A stretch of 64,000 bases of DNA from Chlorobiaceae bacterium (GCA_012972825.1 JABDHL010000015.1:62001-126000), one strand, 5' to 3'; counted from the first letter of the stretch, positions 1-9,166 are shown. The notes: generated from the letters alone by a model not told the origin. Made by a program: numbers and translations.

Positions 1-1040
1 CGCTGAGCGGCTGCGTGCATGAGGGCTGTCGCCTCCTGGCGTTCAGCACTGGTTTTAAATCCGCTGAAAAGAGGTACCTCCAGTTTCAGGCTTCCAACAA
101 AATTCTGACGTATTTCATTAATATCGGGCAGAAGGCCATTCGTGACGCCGTACGATGCGCTCGCTGACACTACAGGCAGTCCGTCTTTCATGGCAATGGA
201 GCGCCGCTGCTTGGCGGCTTTTTCATTTTCAATGGAAAGTTTCATCTCAAGACGCTGCTCCAATGCCTGTGTGAGAAGTTCGACATCTTTGCGATCTACA
301 GGAGTTATAGAAAAAGAACCCTGAATTTTGAGAGGCGAATTGTCTGCTATGCCGGCCAGATGCCGCAGGGTCAGTTCCTGACGGAGCAACTCCTGTTTTA
401 AGTCGAGCATTTTGCTTCTGGCAGCGGCGATTCGAACTTCGGTGGACAAAACATCAAATCTGGTTGCAGCGCCTGTCTGGTAACGTTTTTTAGTGAACTC
501 AAGAGCCTTGCTGAGTGCGGTTATCTCTTTCTGCTCCACCGTTATGTTTTCCCGTAAAAAAATAATGCCGTAAAAGAGCTGGACAGCCTGAAACGAGAGA
601 TCTCTTCGGGAGATTTCCAGTGATTGTTCTGCAGTTTTTTTGCCTGTCAACGCAAGGTTTACAGTAGAGCCTCTTTTTCCGAAATCGAACACGATTGCCC
701 GTGCAGTGACTTTGGCTTCATAGTTGTCATTAGGTGCAAACTTGAGCATGGGGCTTCCAAAGAGACTCATTTCCGAGACAGGGTCAAGATAGGTATATCC
801 TGCGCTGGCAGATATCTGTGGAAGATATGCACTTCTGCTCTGGGTAATTCGAGCCTTCGCAGCCCTTACTTCGTCTGCTCCTGCCTTGAGGAGATGATTG
901 TTTTCCTGGACAAGTCGAATCGTTTTTTCAATCGTAAGCGCCTCATCTCCTGGCGCTTCAGCAACGGCCGCCAGTAACGGACAGGCAAGCATGATTACGG
1001 TTGCTGCGATGCCGGCAGTTCTGGTCAGAATTCTGTTCAT
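1..1040 (-). CDS. TolC-family outer membrane efflux protein (partial, 3' end outside window)
   Basis: The protein starts at the ATG read from 1040 and stays open to base 1, giving about 346 residues. It begins with a hydrophobic signal segment (MNRILTRTAGIAATVIMLAC) and then the long alternating helical text of outer membrane efflux proteins. Family marks are 'SRSAYLPQISASAGYTYLDP' near residue 70 and 'LEVPLFSGFKTSAERQEA' near the window edge. TolC proteins form the outer-membrane channel of tripartite exporters or type I secretion; the inner-membrane partners would lie to the left, outside the window. It is divergent from a sigma-54 activator at 1286, and a -24/-12 promoter at 1121-1136 points into it. 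The exported substrate cannot be told. Confidence 0.9.
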   Translation of the reverse strand, partial: MNRILTRTAGIAATVIMLACPLLAAVAEAPGDEALTIEKTIRLVQENNHLLKAGADEVRAAKARITQSRSAYLPQISASAGYTYLDPVSEMSLFGSPMLKFAPNDNYEAKVTARAIVFDFGKRGSTVNLALTGKKTAEQSLEISRRDLSFQAVQLFYGIIFLRENITVEQKEITALSKALEFTKKRYQTGAATRFDVLSTEVRIAAARSKMLDLKQELLRQELTLRHLAGIADNSPLKIQGSFSITPVDRKDVELLTQALEQRLEMKLSIENEKAAKQRRSIAMKDGLPVVSASASYGVTNGLLPDINEIRQNFVGSLKLEVPLFSGFKTSAERQEATALMHAAAQ

Positions 1041-1120
1041 AATAGCTCGATGATTTGTTCCGTTATTGTGCCGACACATCAAAAAAAACATCGGGTTGCA
1101 CATGTCATGAACACTTAATC

Positions 1121-1136
1121 TGCAATTTGAATGCCA
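1121..1136 (-). promoter_or_regulatory. Sigma-54 (-24/-12) promoter facing the TolC gene
   Basis: Read on the minus strand the sequence is TGGCATTCAAATTGCA. It has the invariant GG and GC dinucleotides exactly 12 bases apart, as in the sigma-54 consensus TGGCAC-N5-TTGCA. Transcription would start near 1110, leaving a leader of about 70 bases before the TolC ATG. The gene on the other side is a sigma-54 activator, which makes the match more credible than an isolated hit. Confidence 0.65.
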
Positions 1137-1210
1137 GATAGCCGCAAACGGGCAAATAACAGCTGCAATCCTTGCTGTGTATGGATGTTCAATTTTTATT
1201 GTGATTTCAG

Positions 1211-1265
1211 TATTCCGAAATAATCAGAAAATTCTCTATACTGTATTCTTAATATTTCAGAATAT
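1211..1265. promoter_or_regulatory. Candidate upstream activator sites (AT-rich palindromes)
   Basis: Two palindromic elements lie between the divergent genes: TATTCCGAAATA at 1211-1222 and ATATTTCAGAATAT at 1252-1265. The second is nested in TATTCT-N9-AGAATA at 1244-1264. A direct repeat CTATACTGT occurs at 1236-1244 and 1276-1284. The palindromes sit about 100-155 bp upstream of the predicted tolC start, the usual distance for sigma-54 enhancer sites. They also overlap the likely promoter of the activator gene, which would allow autoregulation. Function is inferred from position and symmetry only. Confidence 0.4.
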
Positions 1266-1285
1266 CCTGACTTTGCTATACTGTT

Positions 1286-3385
1286 ATGATTATTTCTTCT
1301 GTTCATGAAGCCCACCGTCTCATGCAGTATATCAGTGATGCTGTTGGCTCAATTCGCGATCCTGACGAACTTTTTCGCATTGTTACAGACAAGCTGCGCC
1401 TGGTATTTGAATTTGATTCTGTCGTGATTATCACTTTCGACAAGGAGCGGCGGTACAGCAATGTTATTTTTGAAATGCTGCGATTTCAGGTTCCTGAAGG
1501 AATTGAGCGCAAAAAAAGGCCAATCGCCGGGTCATGGATTGAGCCGCACATGGCCGATTCGTCTGTTTCTGTTTTCACCATTAAAGAGGTTCTTGATCGT
1601 TATCCTGCAGATTTTCCTGTACCGCATGTTCTTTACGATGTCGGTATGCGTCAGGTTGTGTTGTCGCCGCTTCGGACAGGTGGAAAGATTGTCGGGTTTC
1701 TGAATTTTGTGTCAAAAGATGAAAAAAACTGGTCTGAAAGCGATAAAGAACTGCTTTCCACACTGTCATCGCCAATTGCTGTCGCAGTAAGCAATACCCT
1801 GGCCTACGAAGAGCTCCGTCTTCGTGAAGCACAGACTGTTATGCAGCTTGCCGTTAACAACGCCCTGCTTACCATAAAGGATAGGAACCGGATGCTCCTT
1901 GCTGTCTGTGAGCAGATCGATAAACTGGTGCCGTGTTCTTTTCTGGGTATTCGTGTATTGGGCGATGATGGCAGGTTTCGTCTTTACGATAATTTCATGC
2001 GCGAAGATGGCAGTGGATTTTTTCCGGTTTCTTCGGCTGAAAAGCTTGATGTTACAGATTTTGAAGAGATCGCAAAGGAGAGTTTTTCATTGATTACAAA
2101 TCCGGGGTGCTATGGAGGAGAGGCTTTCCTTCGGCTTTGTTCAACATACCGCATACTTGCGATTGCCAGAGATAAATTTGGTGTATGCTCCCTGATAACA
2201 GTTCCGTTATGGGATACTCCCGGAAGTCGGGCAGGTCTGATTATTTCCGATACGTCACGCTCTTTTGATGAGCACGACCAGGCTACAGTTAACCTGATTG
2301 TACCGCAGCTCTCCCTTGCGCTGCAGAACTATCTTGCATTTGAGGAGATCGATGAGCTCCGCCGTAAGCTCGAAGGGGAACGTACCTGTCTGATTGAGGA
2401 GATCAAGGCCGATCATAATTTTGAAGAAATCATCGGCAGCAGCGCTCCACTTGCGGCGGTATTGCGACGGGTAAGTCAGGTTGGATCTACCGATGCCACC
2501 GTGCTGATTCAGGGAGAAACAGGTACAGGAAAAGAGCTGTTTGCTCGTGCGCTTCACAATCTTTCAAGCCGCCGGAAGCGTGCATTGATCAAGATTAATT
2601 GTGCAACATTGCCCGGAACGCTTATTGAATCGGAACTTTTCGGTCATGAAAAAGGAAGTTTTACCGGTGCTATAGAAAGGCGTATCGGCAAGTTTGAGCT
2701 GGCTGAAGGAGGTACTGTTTTTCTTGATGAAATTGGTGAGCTGCCGCTTGAACTGCAGGCAAAGCTGCTTCGTGTGCTTCAGGAGCGTGAGTTTGAAAGG
2801 CTTGGCGGGAAAATGGTGATCAAGGTTGATGTGCGTGTTATTGCCGCCACGAACCGTGATCTTGCCAAGGAGGTTGCTGAAGGCAGGTTTCGGGAGGATC
2901 TTTTTTTTCGTCTCAATGTTTTTCCTCTTACCATCCCGTCACTTTGTGATCGGCGTGATGATATACCAATGCTTGCCACACACTTTGCAGCAAAATATTC
3001 AAGGGAATTCGGCAAACCTCTCCTCATGTTCAAGGAGCGTGATATGAAGCATCTGGTCACCCGTGAGTGGAAGGGTAATATTCGCGAACTTGCTCATATT
3101 GTGGAACAGGCTGTCATTGTTTCAGCAGGGTCATCGCTTGATTTTTCAACGATTTTTTCTTTTCCTGAGCTTTCCGTTGAACGCTCCTTTGCAGGTGAGG
3201 CTAAAACCATGCGTGATTTTGAACTTGATGTTGCCTTGATGGAAAAAGAGCTGATTGTTGATGCGCTCGAACGTTCAAAAGGTCGGGTGAGTGGTGCCGG
3301 CGGAGCGGCGGAGCGGCTTGCCATGCACCCGAAAACACTCTACTCCCGTATTGAGAAGCTCCGTATCGAAAAGCGATATCAGTAG
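1286..3385 (+). CDS. Sigma-54-dependent transcriptional activator (GAF-GAF-AAA+-Fis)
   Basis: This 699-residue protein is a bacterial enhancer-binding protein. Two GAF-like sensor domains occupy roughly residues 15-170 and 185-350. The AAA+ domain follows at about 385-615, with Walker A GETGTGKE near 409, the sigma-54 contact loop GSFTGA near 456 (a Ser variant of GAFTGA), Walker [10 protein letters not shown] near 480 and an 'AATNRDL' stretch near 525. A Fis-type helix-turn-helix ends the protein ([17 protein letters not shown]). There is no receiver domain, so it probably senses a small molecule or redox signal through its GAF domains, as FhlA and NorR do. The divergent TolC gene with a -24/-12 promoter is the obvious target. 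The start has no strong ribosome site; an in-frame ATG lies 12 codons in. Confidence 0.93.
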   Translation: MIISSVHEAHRLMQYISDAVGSIRDPDELFRIVTDKLRLVFEFDSVVIITFDKERRYSNVIFEMLRFQVPEGIERKKRPIAGSWIEPHMADSSVSVFTIKEVLDRYPADFPVPHVLYDVGMRQVVLSPLRTGGKIVGFLNFVSKDEKNWSESDKELLSTLSSPIAVAVSNTLAYEELRLREAQTVMQLAVNNALLTIKDRNRMLLAVCEQIDKLVPCSFLGIRVLGDDGRFRLYDNFMREDGSGFFPVSSAEKLDVTDFEEIAKESFSLITNPGCYGGEAFLRLCSTYRILAIARDKFGVCSLITVPLWDTPGSRAGLIISDTSRSFDEHDQATVNLIVPQLSLALQNYLAFEEIDELRRKLEGERTCLIEEIKADHNFEEIIGSSAPLAAVLRRVSQVGSTDATVLIQGETGTGKELFARALHNLSSRRKRALIKINCATLPGTLIESELFGHEKGSFTGAIERRIGKFELAEGGTVFLDEIGELPLELQAKLLRVLQEREFERLGGKMVIKVDVRVIAATNRDLAKEVAEGRFREDLFFRLNVFPLTIPSLCDRRDDIPMLATHFAAKYSREFGKPLLMFKERDMKHLVTREWKGNIRELAHIVEQAVIVSAGSSLDFSTIFSFPELSVERSFAGEAKTMRDFELDVALMEKELIVDALERSKGRVSGAGGAAERLAMHPKTLYSRIEKLRIEKRYQ

Positions 3386-3555
3386 GGTATTTTCTCCTTT
3401 TGCCTTCGCTACTTTTTACTCATTCAAATGAATTGTTGAAAAGTTATAAATCCCTTAGCTTTTACAACATGCTATCTTTATGAACAGATTAAGTTTGAAA
3501 CAAGAAACAGAGCGCATCAATGTAGTTCGAACGATTTTTATGAAGGAGTTTCACT

Positions 3556-3816
3556 ATGATCGAAACAATGACATTTGAAGTATCCCAGGATTTGCTGGCC
3601 TCGCTCAAGATTGGTATACAGGATTTGGCACAAGAGATTCGTCTCATGGCGGCAATAAACTATTTTCAGGAGAAAAAACTCTCATTGGGAAAAGCTGCAG
3701 ATCTAGCAGGATGTCATCGGATCAGTTTTATGGATATTCTTGCGCAAAAAGGGATTGTTATCTTTGATTATGATGAATCAATTGTGGAAAGGGTGAGGGT
3801 TCACTTCTGCTGTTGA
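3556..3816 (+). CDS. UPF0175 family antitoxin-like protein
   Basis: An 86-residue protein with the UPF0175 pattern: an N-terminal strand (VSQDLLASLKIG), a helix with QEIRLMAAINYFQEKKLSLG, and the segment KAADLAGCHRISFMDILAQKGI, which resembles a small DNA-binding helix-turn-helix. AAGGAG lies seven bases before the ATG. Members usually precede a PIN-like (DUF3368) toxin gene. Here the next gene is convergent and its 3' end overlaps by 16 bases, so no toxin partner is visible. It is either an orphan antitoxin or a stand-alone regulator. The last residues (RVRVHFCC) look like readthrough past a usual end. Confidence 0.75.
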   Translation: MIETMTFEVSQDLLASLKIGIQDLAQEIRLMAAINYFQEKKLSLGKAADLAGCHRISFMDILAQKGIVIFDYDESIVERVRVHFCC

Positions 3817-4025
3817 AGGCGTTCACCAAGCCATATTTTTATCACCGACTGGTGCGATACCACAAGACGGGTTGCTTCCTTGTCAAGCGAGTCAATCATC
3901 CAGACTGGAAAATCCACATTCACCCTTTTATGCTGTTGCTTTATGCGACGTGCCTTGTCAAGATCAAGGTAATGTGTGATATCTGAACCATCATCAAATG
4001 CCTTGTCAAATTCCTCGGTTTTCAT
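3801..4025 (-). CDS. CopG/BrnA-like ribbon-helix-helix antitoxin
   Basis: A 74-residue protein starting at the ATG at 4025, chosen because GGAGG lies just upstream of it; a longer TTG start exists at 4043. The N-terminal part is acidic (KTEEFDKAFDDGSDITHYLD). The C-terminal part is a ribbon-helix-helix: strand RVNVDFPVWMID, then helices DKEATRLVVSHQSVIKIWLG. This matches BrnA-type antitoxins, which normally follow a BrnT toxin gene in the same operon. The about 110 bases upstream on this strand contain no BrnT-like reading frame, so it appears orphan. It may be a relic of a toxin-antitoxin pair. Confidence 0.75.
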   Translation of the reverse strand: MKTEEFDKAFDDGSDITHYLDLDKARRIKQQHKRVNVDFPVWMIDSLDKEATRLVVSHQSVIKIWLGERLQQQK

Positions 4026-4135
4026 GTATCGCCACCTCCTCAAGGCGAGATATCTTTACGGAAAGTATATTAAGAAATGCCCGAAGGAAAAAAGGAGAAG
4101 AGATATAGAATTGCATAATAAAAAGTGAGTGCGAA

Positions 4136-5047
4136 ATGGCGATTCCAGATTTTCAGAGCATCATGTTGCCGTTGCTCAGGCTTTGCAGTGACGGGCAAGA
4201 ACACACCAACGGGGAAGTGATAGAGGTATTGGCCCGCGAATACAGATTGACTCCTGACGAGCTTAACAAAATGCTGCCGAAAGCATCACAACGTGTTTTT
4301 TATAATCGTGTTGCCTGGGCAAGGGCACATATGAAGATGGCGCTTCTTCTCGATAATGTCCGGCGTGGTGTTTTTCGCATTACTGCAAGAGGGAAAGCTG
4401 TTTTGGGAGAGTCACCGAACGAAATCAATATTGCTTTTCTTCGCAAGTTTCCGGAATACCGTCCTGTTCGTGAGTCACAACAGAATAACCAGTCCAATGA
4501 TGATCTGCATCCAAAAGAGCAGGAGATAAAAACACCTGCTGAACGCCTTGAAGATGCGTACATGGCGCTTCGTGAAAATCTTGTCGATGAACTTCTTATT
4601 CAGTTAAAATCATCTCATCCTGCTTTTTTTGAGAAGGTTGTGATCGAAGTTCTGGTAAAAATGGGGTACGGTGGATCGATAAAAGATGCAGGTGAAGCTG
4701 TTGGCGGGAGTGGTGACGAAGGTATTGACGGTATTATCAAGGAAGATCGTCTTGGTCTTGATATCATCTACATTCAGGCAAAAAGATGGGAAAACACCGT
4801 CTCACGGCCAGATATCCAGAAGTTTGCCGGGGCGTTGCAGGGCAAGCGTGCCCGTAAAGGAGTTTTTATTACCACATCTGATTTTTCAAAAAGCGCGCAT
4901 GAGTTTGTGTCTGCAATTGAGAGCAAGATCATCCTGATTGATGGACGCCAACTTGCAGGTTTAATGATTGATTTCGGGGTTGGGGTTGCCACTGATGCTG
5001 TGTATGAACTGAAGCGCCTCGATTCAGACTATTTTGAAGAGAACTGA
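4136..5047 (+). CDS. mrr: Mrr-type restriction endonuclease
   Basis: A 303-residue protein with the two-part Mrr layout. Residues 1-90 form a winged-helix domain (MLPLLRLCSDGQEHTNGEVI; RVAWARAHMKMALLLDN; GVFRITARGKAVL). Residues about 150-300 form the PD-(D/E)xK nuclease domain, with GSGDEGIDGII near 190, the catalytic IQAKRW near 211, and RPDIQKFAGAL. Mrr enzymes cut DNA carrying foreign methylation. No modification methylase is nearby, which fits a type IV role. It sits next to two orphan antitoxin genes in a small accessory patch. Confidence 0.9.
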   Translation: MAIPDFQSIMLPLLRLCSDGQEHTNGEVIEVLAREYRLTPDELNKMLPKASQRVFYNRVAWARAHMKMALLLDNVRRGVFRITARGKAVLGESPNEINIAFLRKFPEYRPVRESQQNNQSNDDLHPKEQEIKTPAERLEDAYMALRENLVDELLIQLKSSHPAFFEKVVIEVLVKMGYGGSIKDAGEAVGGSGDEGIDGIIKEDRLGLDIIYIQAKRWENTVSRPDIQKFAGALQGKRARKGVFITTSDFSKSAHEFVSAIESKIILIDGRQLAGLMIDFGVGVATDAVYELKRLDSDYFEEN

Positions 5048-5068
5048 GAAAACGGTTCTTTTTACAAG

Positions 5069-5269
5069 TCAGTTCAACTGATTCGTACCTGGCTGATTTC
5101 CAACCAGTAGTTTTTTTGCAGGGCCGCTGTATTCAGACCATGTATCTATTTCCCAAGCTATGCCATCTTCTGCCAGTTGTCTTTCCTCGACAGGATCAAG
5201 TTTTGTACACTCTTCGACAAGCCGGTCAATTTTTATGATGGCTTGTGCATCCTTGGTTATTGCTGTCAT
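5069..5269 (-). CDS. Small protein of unknown function
   Basis: A 66-residue ORF from the ATG at 5269, preceded by a weak GAGAAA; a TTG four codons upstream is also possible. The sequence (KIDRLVEECTKLDPVEERQL, then AEDGIAWEIDTWSEYSG) is acidic and helical with no recognised domain. Its size and its place beside mrr and two antitoxin-like genes suggest an addiction-module component, but nothing shows this directly. It is convergent with mrr, 21 bases apart. Confidence 0.5.
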   Translation of the reverse strand: MTAITKDAQAIIKIDRLVEECTKLDPVEERQLAEDGIAWEIDTWSEYSGPAKKLLVGNQPGTNQLN

Positions 5270-5377
5270 TGTTTTTCTCAAAGTTTTATCCGTATGAGAT
5301 AATTGTTCTAACTTTCATTGTGGTGATTGCTTTGGATTATAACAAAGGGTATAGATCAAGAAAATTCACAATCTTTC

Positions 5378-6634
5378 ATGACCTTCGATGAACTGCAGAG
5401 TCTTCTTGAACAGGAGGCTCAGTCGATGTTACATTTACACCAATCCGATGACCCTGCGGCATTTGCCATGCAGTTTCATGACAGGAAGGAGTTGCCGGTG
5501 CGGGCGATGGCGGAACAGATTGGGTGTCGTCAAAGGGCTGCAAAAAAGCTGCCTGCACTTTCACAGCACAACCTGCTTTATACACCGTTGGCACTTGAAC
5601 AGTCCTCCGGGCAGAGAGCTGCAGAGTACAAGGCTTCTTTTATGTCGGGGAAGAGGGTGATTGATTTGAGTGGGGGGTTGGGTGTCGATACGATGTTTTT
5701 GGCAAGGGTGTTTCTGGAGGTGGTTTACTGTGAGCGTGATCAGGTGCTTTGTGCTGTGGTGGAGCATAACTTGAAACGGTGCGGGATATCCAATGTGAAA
5801 GTAAAGCATAGTGACAGCATCGAGTTCCTGTTGTCTTATCCGGATGATTGTTTTGACTGGATCTTTGTTGATCCGGCACGTCGGGAGCAGGGGCGTCGTT
5901 CTATAGCGCTTGAGGCGGCGAGTCCGGATGTTGTGGCTTTTCATGATATGATGCTCTGTAAGGCGAGGTGGGTATGCATCAAGGCATCACCGGCTCTTGA
6001 GATAAGTGGATTGAAAATGCTATTGCCTGCTTTGCATACGATTATTGTGGTTTCGGTAGACAATGAATGCAAGGAGATTCTTCTGCTGCTTGATCAGGAG
6101 GCTCGCGAGAAAGCGGTGATGGTCAAGGCGGTCTGCCTCTCGTCGGATTCGGAGGTTGTTAATGAAATAGTGGGAGATGGTGTGGTTGGGCGACCTCTTG
6201 CCTCTTCGGTAAAGGAGTATATTTATGAACCTGATCCTGCAATTATCAAAGGGCGGCTTTCGTCTGTGCTTGCGAGGGATTACAGCCTTGAGTTTGTCAA
6301 CAAAAGTGTTGATTATCTCACCTCTGAGTGCAAAATAGAGGCTTTCCCAGGGAGAAGTTTCCGCATGATAGAGGTTGTTCCCTACAAGCCGAAAAGCTTC
6401 AGGGGTTTTCTGGAGCTTCATGCCATTAAAGGGGCAAGCATTCAGCGGCGCGATTTTCCTCTTTCACCGGAAGAGTTGAGAAAAAAATATCGGCTCCTTG
6501 AAAGTGAAAGAGCCTTTCTCTTTTTTACCCGGGACAGGGAAGGCCATCCAATCTGCATATATGCCCTCAGATGTTTTCCTGGAGACGAAGCAGCTCTTTC
6601 TGTGCAAGACCGAAGCGCAGCCCCTGAATGCTGA
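5378..6634 (+). CDS. Class I SAM-dependent methyltransferase, THUMP-like domain protein
   Basis: About 418 residues from the ATG at 5378 (an upstream TTG at 5327 is less likely). A methyltransferase core begins with VIDLSGGLGVDTMFLA near residue 94, followed by an acidic ligand (YCERD) and a DPARR motif near 165. The C-terminal part fits the THUMP-like domain of this poorly characterised family (SFRMIEVVPYKPKSF, FPLSPEELRKKY). The substrate is unknown; rRNA or tRNA is plausible. The last 68 bases overlap convergently with the ppx-like gene, and the tail after CIYALRCFPG looks non-conserved, so the original stop may have been lost. Confidence 0.75.
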   Translation: MTFDELQSLLEQEAQSMLHLHQSDDPAAFAMQFHDRKELPVRAMAEQIGCRQRAAKKLPALSQHNLLYTPLALEQSSGQRAAEYKASFMSGKRVIDLSGGLGVDTMFLARVFLEVVYCERDQVLCAVVEHNLKRCGISNVKVKHSDSIEFLLSYPDDCFDWIFVDPARREQGRRSIALEAASPDVVAFHDMMLCKARWVCIKASPALEISGLKMLLPALHTIIVVSVDNECKEILLLLDQEAREKAVMVKAVCLSSDSEVVNEIVGDGVVGRPLASSVKEYIYEPDPAIIKGRLSSVLARDYSLEFVNKSVDYLTSECKIEAFPGRSFRMIEVVPYKPKSFRGFLELHAIKGASIQRRDFPLSPEELRKKYRLLESERAFLFFTRDREGHPICIYALRCFPGDEAALSVQDRSAAPEC

Positions 6635-7502
6635 CACGGATTTCTGCTACCCCAAGCAGGCGCATGAACTGATGCAGGATAAGGGTTCCCATAGTGATGA
6701 CGTCGGCTCGCCCATCGGGGATGCCGAGCTGGATGATCTGCTCAAGGTTGCTCTTTTTCAGATGTTCGAGAAAAGCGCGCACCTCATGGAAACTGAGGGG
6801 ATAGTTGTGCACTTTGAAAGCATCAAAGCGTTTTAGTCCCTGGCTGACTTGGGCGATGGTGGTGAGAGTGCCTGCAACGCCATAGACATGCTCTCTTGCG
6901 GCGAAAAAGGGTAGAAGGCTTGAAGTGAGGAGATCGTTAATGCTCTTTTTGGCGGCATCCAGCTCTTGTTGAGGTGGAGGCAGTGTTGTGAAAAACCGTT
7001 CAGTCAGTCTTACTGACCCGATATTGAGGCTTACGCTTTTTTCCAGAGCATTGGCCGAACCCATAGAGATTTCAGTGCTTCCGCCTCCGATATCGATGAC
7101 GGTGAAGAGGTCGGGAATGTTGCTTATGCCGCCAACCGCTCCGAAAAAAGTCAGTTCAGCCTCTTCATGTCCGGCAATGCATCGTATGGTAATACCGGTC
7201 TCTCGGGCTACCCTGTTTATGACCTCAAAGTGATTTTCTGCATCCCTCAGGGCACTGGTGCCTGCAGCAATAATCTTCTCTGCATCATATTCATCGCTGA
7301 TCCGTCGGTATGCGGAAAGGCAGTCGATGAGTCGTTGCAGTGCCGCTTGATCAATGATTTTCTCTGCATCCACATTTTTTCCAAGCCGTACAATGGTCTG
7401 CTGGTGGCAGACCGGATGAATGGTACCGCTTTCGGGTTCAAGGTCGGCAATCAGCAGGAGGGCAGTGTTGGTGCCGATATCAATGCATGAAACTCTTTTC
7501 AT
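6567..7502 (-). CDS. Ppx/GppA family exopolyphosphatase/guanosine pentaphosphatase
   Basis: A 311-residue protein starting at the ATG at 7502, which overlaps the prmA stop as ATGA. It has the ASKHA phosphatase motifs: N-terminal SCIDIGTNTALLLIAD, the GTSALRDAENHF segment, and VIDIGGGSTEISMG as the second phosphate loop. Members hydrolyse polyphosphate or pppGpp. The short length lacks the C-terminal HD-like domain of E. coli Ppx and resembles short bacterial Ppx2/GppA forms. Coupling to prmA suggests co-transcription. Which substrate it prefers cannot be told. Confidence 0.9.
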   Translation of the reverse strand: MKRVSCIDIGTNTALLLIADLEPESGTIHPVCHQQTIVRLGKNVDAEKIIDQAALQRLIDCLSAYRRISDEYDAEKIIAAGTSALRDAENHFEVINRVARETGITIRCIAGHEEAELTFFGAVGGISNIPDLFTVIDIGGGSTEISMGSANALEKSVSLNIGSVRLTERFFTTLPPPQQELDAAKKSINDLLTSSLLPFFAAREHVYGVAGTLTTIAQVSQGLKRFDAFKVHNYPLSFHEVRAFLEHLKKSNLEQIIQLGIPDGRADVITMGTLILHQFMRLLGVAEIRVSIQGLRFGLAQKELLRLQENI

Positions 7503-8365
7503 AGTGGTTTTATAAAGCTTGAGAGCCATTCGTCCTCATAGATGTTTTTTTCAATCGTGTAGTTGAGGCGTTTGATCAGTTTTTTCAGCCAGGGTTCATC
7601 GTAAACAAGGATTCCGGAGAGCAGCACTGGTGCCCGGGGTGCGTATTTCCGGATAACGGGCAGAATTCGGTCGATCACGTTTTTATTGATATTGGCAAGG
7701 ATAAGGTCGTAGCCCTCTTTGAGATTTACAACAAGATCTTCTTCTGCATCGAGGAGCTTGATGGTGATATCCTGAGCATTGTTCTCCTTAATGTTTTCAA
7801 GGGCGTTTTCGACAGACCAGGAGTTGTTGTCGAATGCGAGAATGGGCAGGCTGTTGCCGAGTTTACGGGCCGCAATGGCAAGGACGCCGGTGCCGGTGCC
7901 GATGTCCATTATTTTATTGTTTGTCAGGTCAAGGGTTTCCATCTGCCGCAGCATCAGTCGTGTTGTGGCATGATAGCCAGTACCGAAAGACATTTTTGGG
8001 TTGATTTCAATGACAATCTGTCCGGATTTTGGTGTGATTTCACTGCTTTTCTGGACAATCAAAAGGCGATCGGAGATTTCGATGGGTTGCAGGGTTGCTT
8101 CCCACTCGGCATTCCAGTTTCTATCGGCCATGAAGGTTGCCTGATACGGGGGAATGGTTCCAAACCTATCCATCAGAATGGTACGAAAGGATTGCTCCCT
8201 CTCTTCAGTCCATTCGGTTTCCGGCAGATATGCCAGGAGCTTGTTGTCTTCTTCCTGAAAATATTCTACACCCTCTCCGATAAGCTGGGCAATATAAAGT
8301 TCATGGAGGGTGGAGCTTATTTCAAAAGCCAGTTCAATAAAATGGTGTGTTCCTGGTTGGGGCAT
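7499..8365 (-). CDS. prmA: Ribosomal protein L11 methyltransferase
   Basis: A PrmA-type protein of 288 residues if it starts at the ATG at 8365 (MPQPGTHHF); an in-frame ATG at 8404 would add 13 residues and neither has a clear ribosome site. The N-terminal domain matches substrate-recognition PrmA text (GEGVEYFQEEDNKLLAYL). The SAM site is MDIGTGTGVLAIAARKL, preceded by the family signature MSFGTGYHATTRLML and followed by LILANINKNVI, the N-P-P-Y-like motif region. PrmA trimethylates lysines of ribosomal protein L11. It overlaps ppx/gppA by four bases. Confidence 0.93.
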   Translation of the reverse strand: MPQPGTHHFIELAFEISSTLHELYIAQLIGEGVEYFQEEDNKLLAYLPETEWTEEREQSFRTILMDRFGTIPPYQATFMADRNWNAEWEATLQPIEISDRLLIVQKSSEITPKSGQIVIEINPKMSFGTGYHATTRLMLRQMETLDLTNNKIMDIGTGTGVLAIAARKLGNSLPILAFDNNSWSVENALENIKENNAQDITIKLLDAEEDLVVNLKEGYDLILANINKNVIDRILPVIRKYAPRAPVLLSGILVYDEPWLKKLIKRLNYTIEKNIYEDEWLSSFIKPL

Positions 8366-8432
8366 AACAACAGTTCGGCAGATTAAAGGAGATACGCTGA
8401 ACATGAATATAGGGTTTTCCCTGGTGAAGGAC

Positions 8433-9023
8433 TCACTCTGTCGTTATCAGATGGGATGCACAGGCGTAATGGAGGCTATAATACCGATCCAGAAGCAGGT
8501 TGACCATGATGCCGCCAGTTGCTGCATGAGCAAATCGGTTTTCACCGATAAAGATGCCGACATGGTCGATTCTGCTGCCATCACTGCTGAAAAAAACAAG
8601 GTCGCCGGGTTGCAGGTGTTGTTTCGGCACCATAGTGCCGAGCAGTGCCTGTTCTCCGGAAGTACGCGGCAGGAGCATCCGGAAGTTTTGTTTGTAGAGA
8701 TACTGCACAAATCCCGAGCAGTCGAAGCCTTCAGGGGTTGTTCCGCCTGGCCTGTAATGGGTGCCGAGGTGGTCATCAATTGATGAAAAGAGCTGTTCAA
8801 GCGATTGTTCCGTCACCTTTAACGGAAGGTGTCTGGCGACGGGGGAACTGCTTCCTTCCGGTATACAGGAGATATACGATTTTCTTTTTTTTAAACTATA
8901 TTTGCTCTCCATATTGTACCCTGAACCTGGCCGGAAACTCTGGCAGCCGCTTACGCTGAACAGAATCCATATCAGGGTGCCGAAAAGGAGAGCAGTTTTA
9001 CACGGCGTACACAATGACGGCAT
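8433..9023 (-). CDS. NlpC/P60 family lipoprotein peptidase
   Basis: A 196-residue protein from the ATG at 9023, preceded by AAGG at good spacing. It starts with a lipoprotein signal (ALLFGTLIWILFSVSGC, lipobox VSGC). The NlpC/P60 domain has the catalytic Cys in GFDCSGFVQYLY near residue 100, the His in IDHVGIFIGENRF, and the second polar residue in FAHAATGG. These enzymes cleave peptidoglycan stem peptides, here probably at a membrane-anchored periplasmic site. The TTG-started form at 9092 would put a charged stretch ahead of the signal and is less likely. Confidence 0.92.
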   Translation of the reverse strand: MPSLCTPCKTALLFGTLIWILFSVSGCQSFRPGSGYNMESKYSLKKRKSYISCIPEGSSSPVARHLPLKVTEQSLEQLFSSIDDHLGTHYRPGGTTPEGFDCSGFVQYLYKQNFRMLLPRTSGEQALLGTMVPKQHLQPGDLVFFSSDGSRIDHVGIFIGENRFAHAATGGIMVNLLLDRYYSLHYACASHLITTE

Positions 9024-9166
9024 TGATGCCTTAAAGCGGTCGCTTTGTATCAAGAGATTTTGCGGTTTTATTAAAAGATATTGAGTGCTCAAGGATTGCT
9101 GTCATGAGTAATCATAAGTGAAGCACACAAGAGTAAGATAACAGTTAACTCATTTGTTTAATAGAT

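Noticed and set aside
624-977. 117-codon plus-strand frame
   Set aside because: It is the antisense shadow of the TolC-family gene, which has a full-length, motif-bearing frame.
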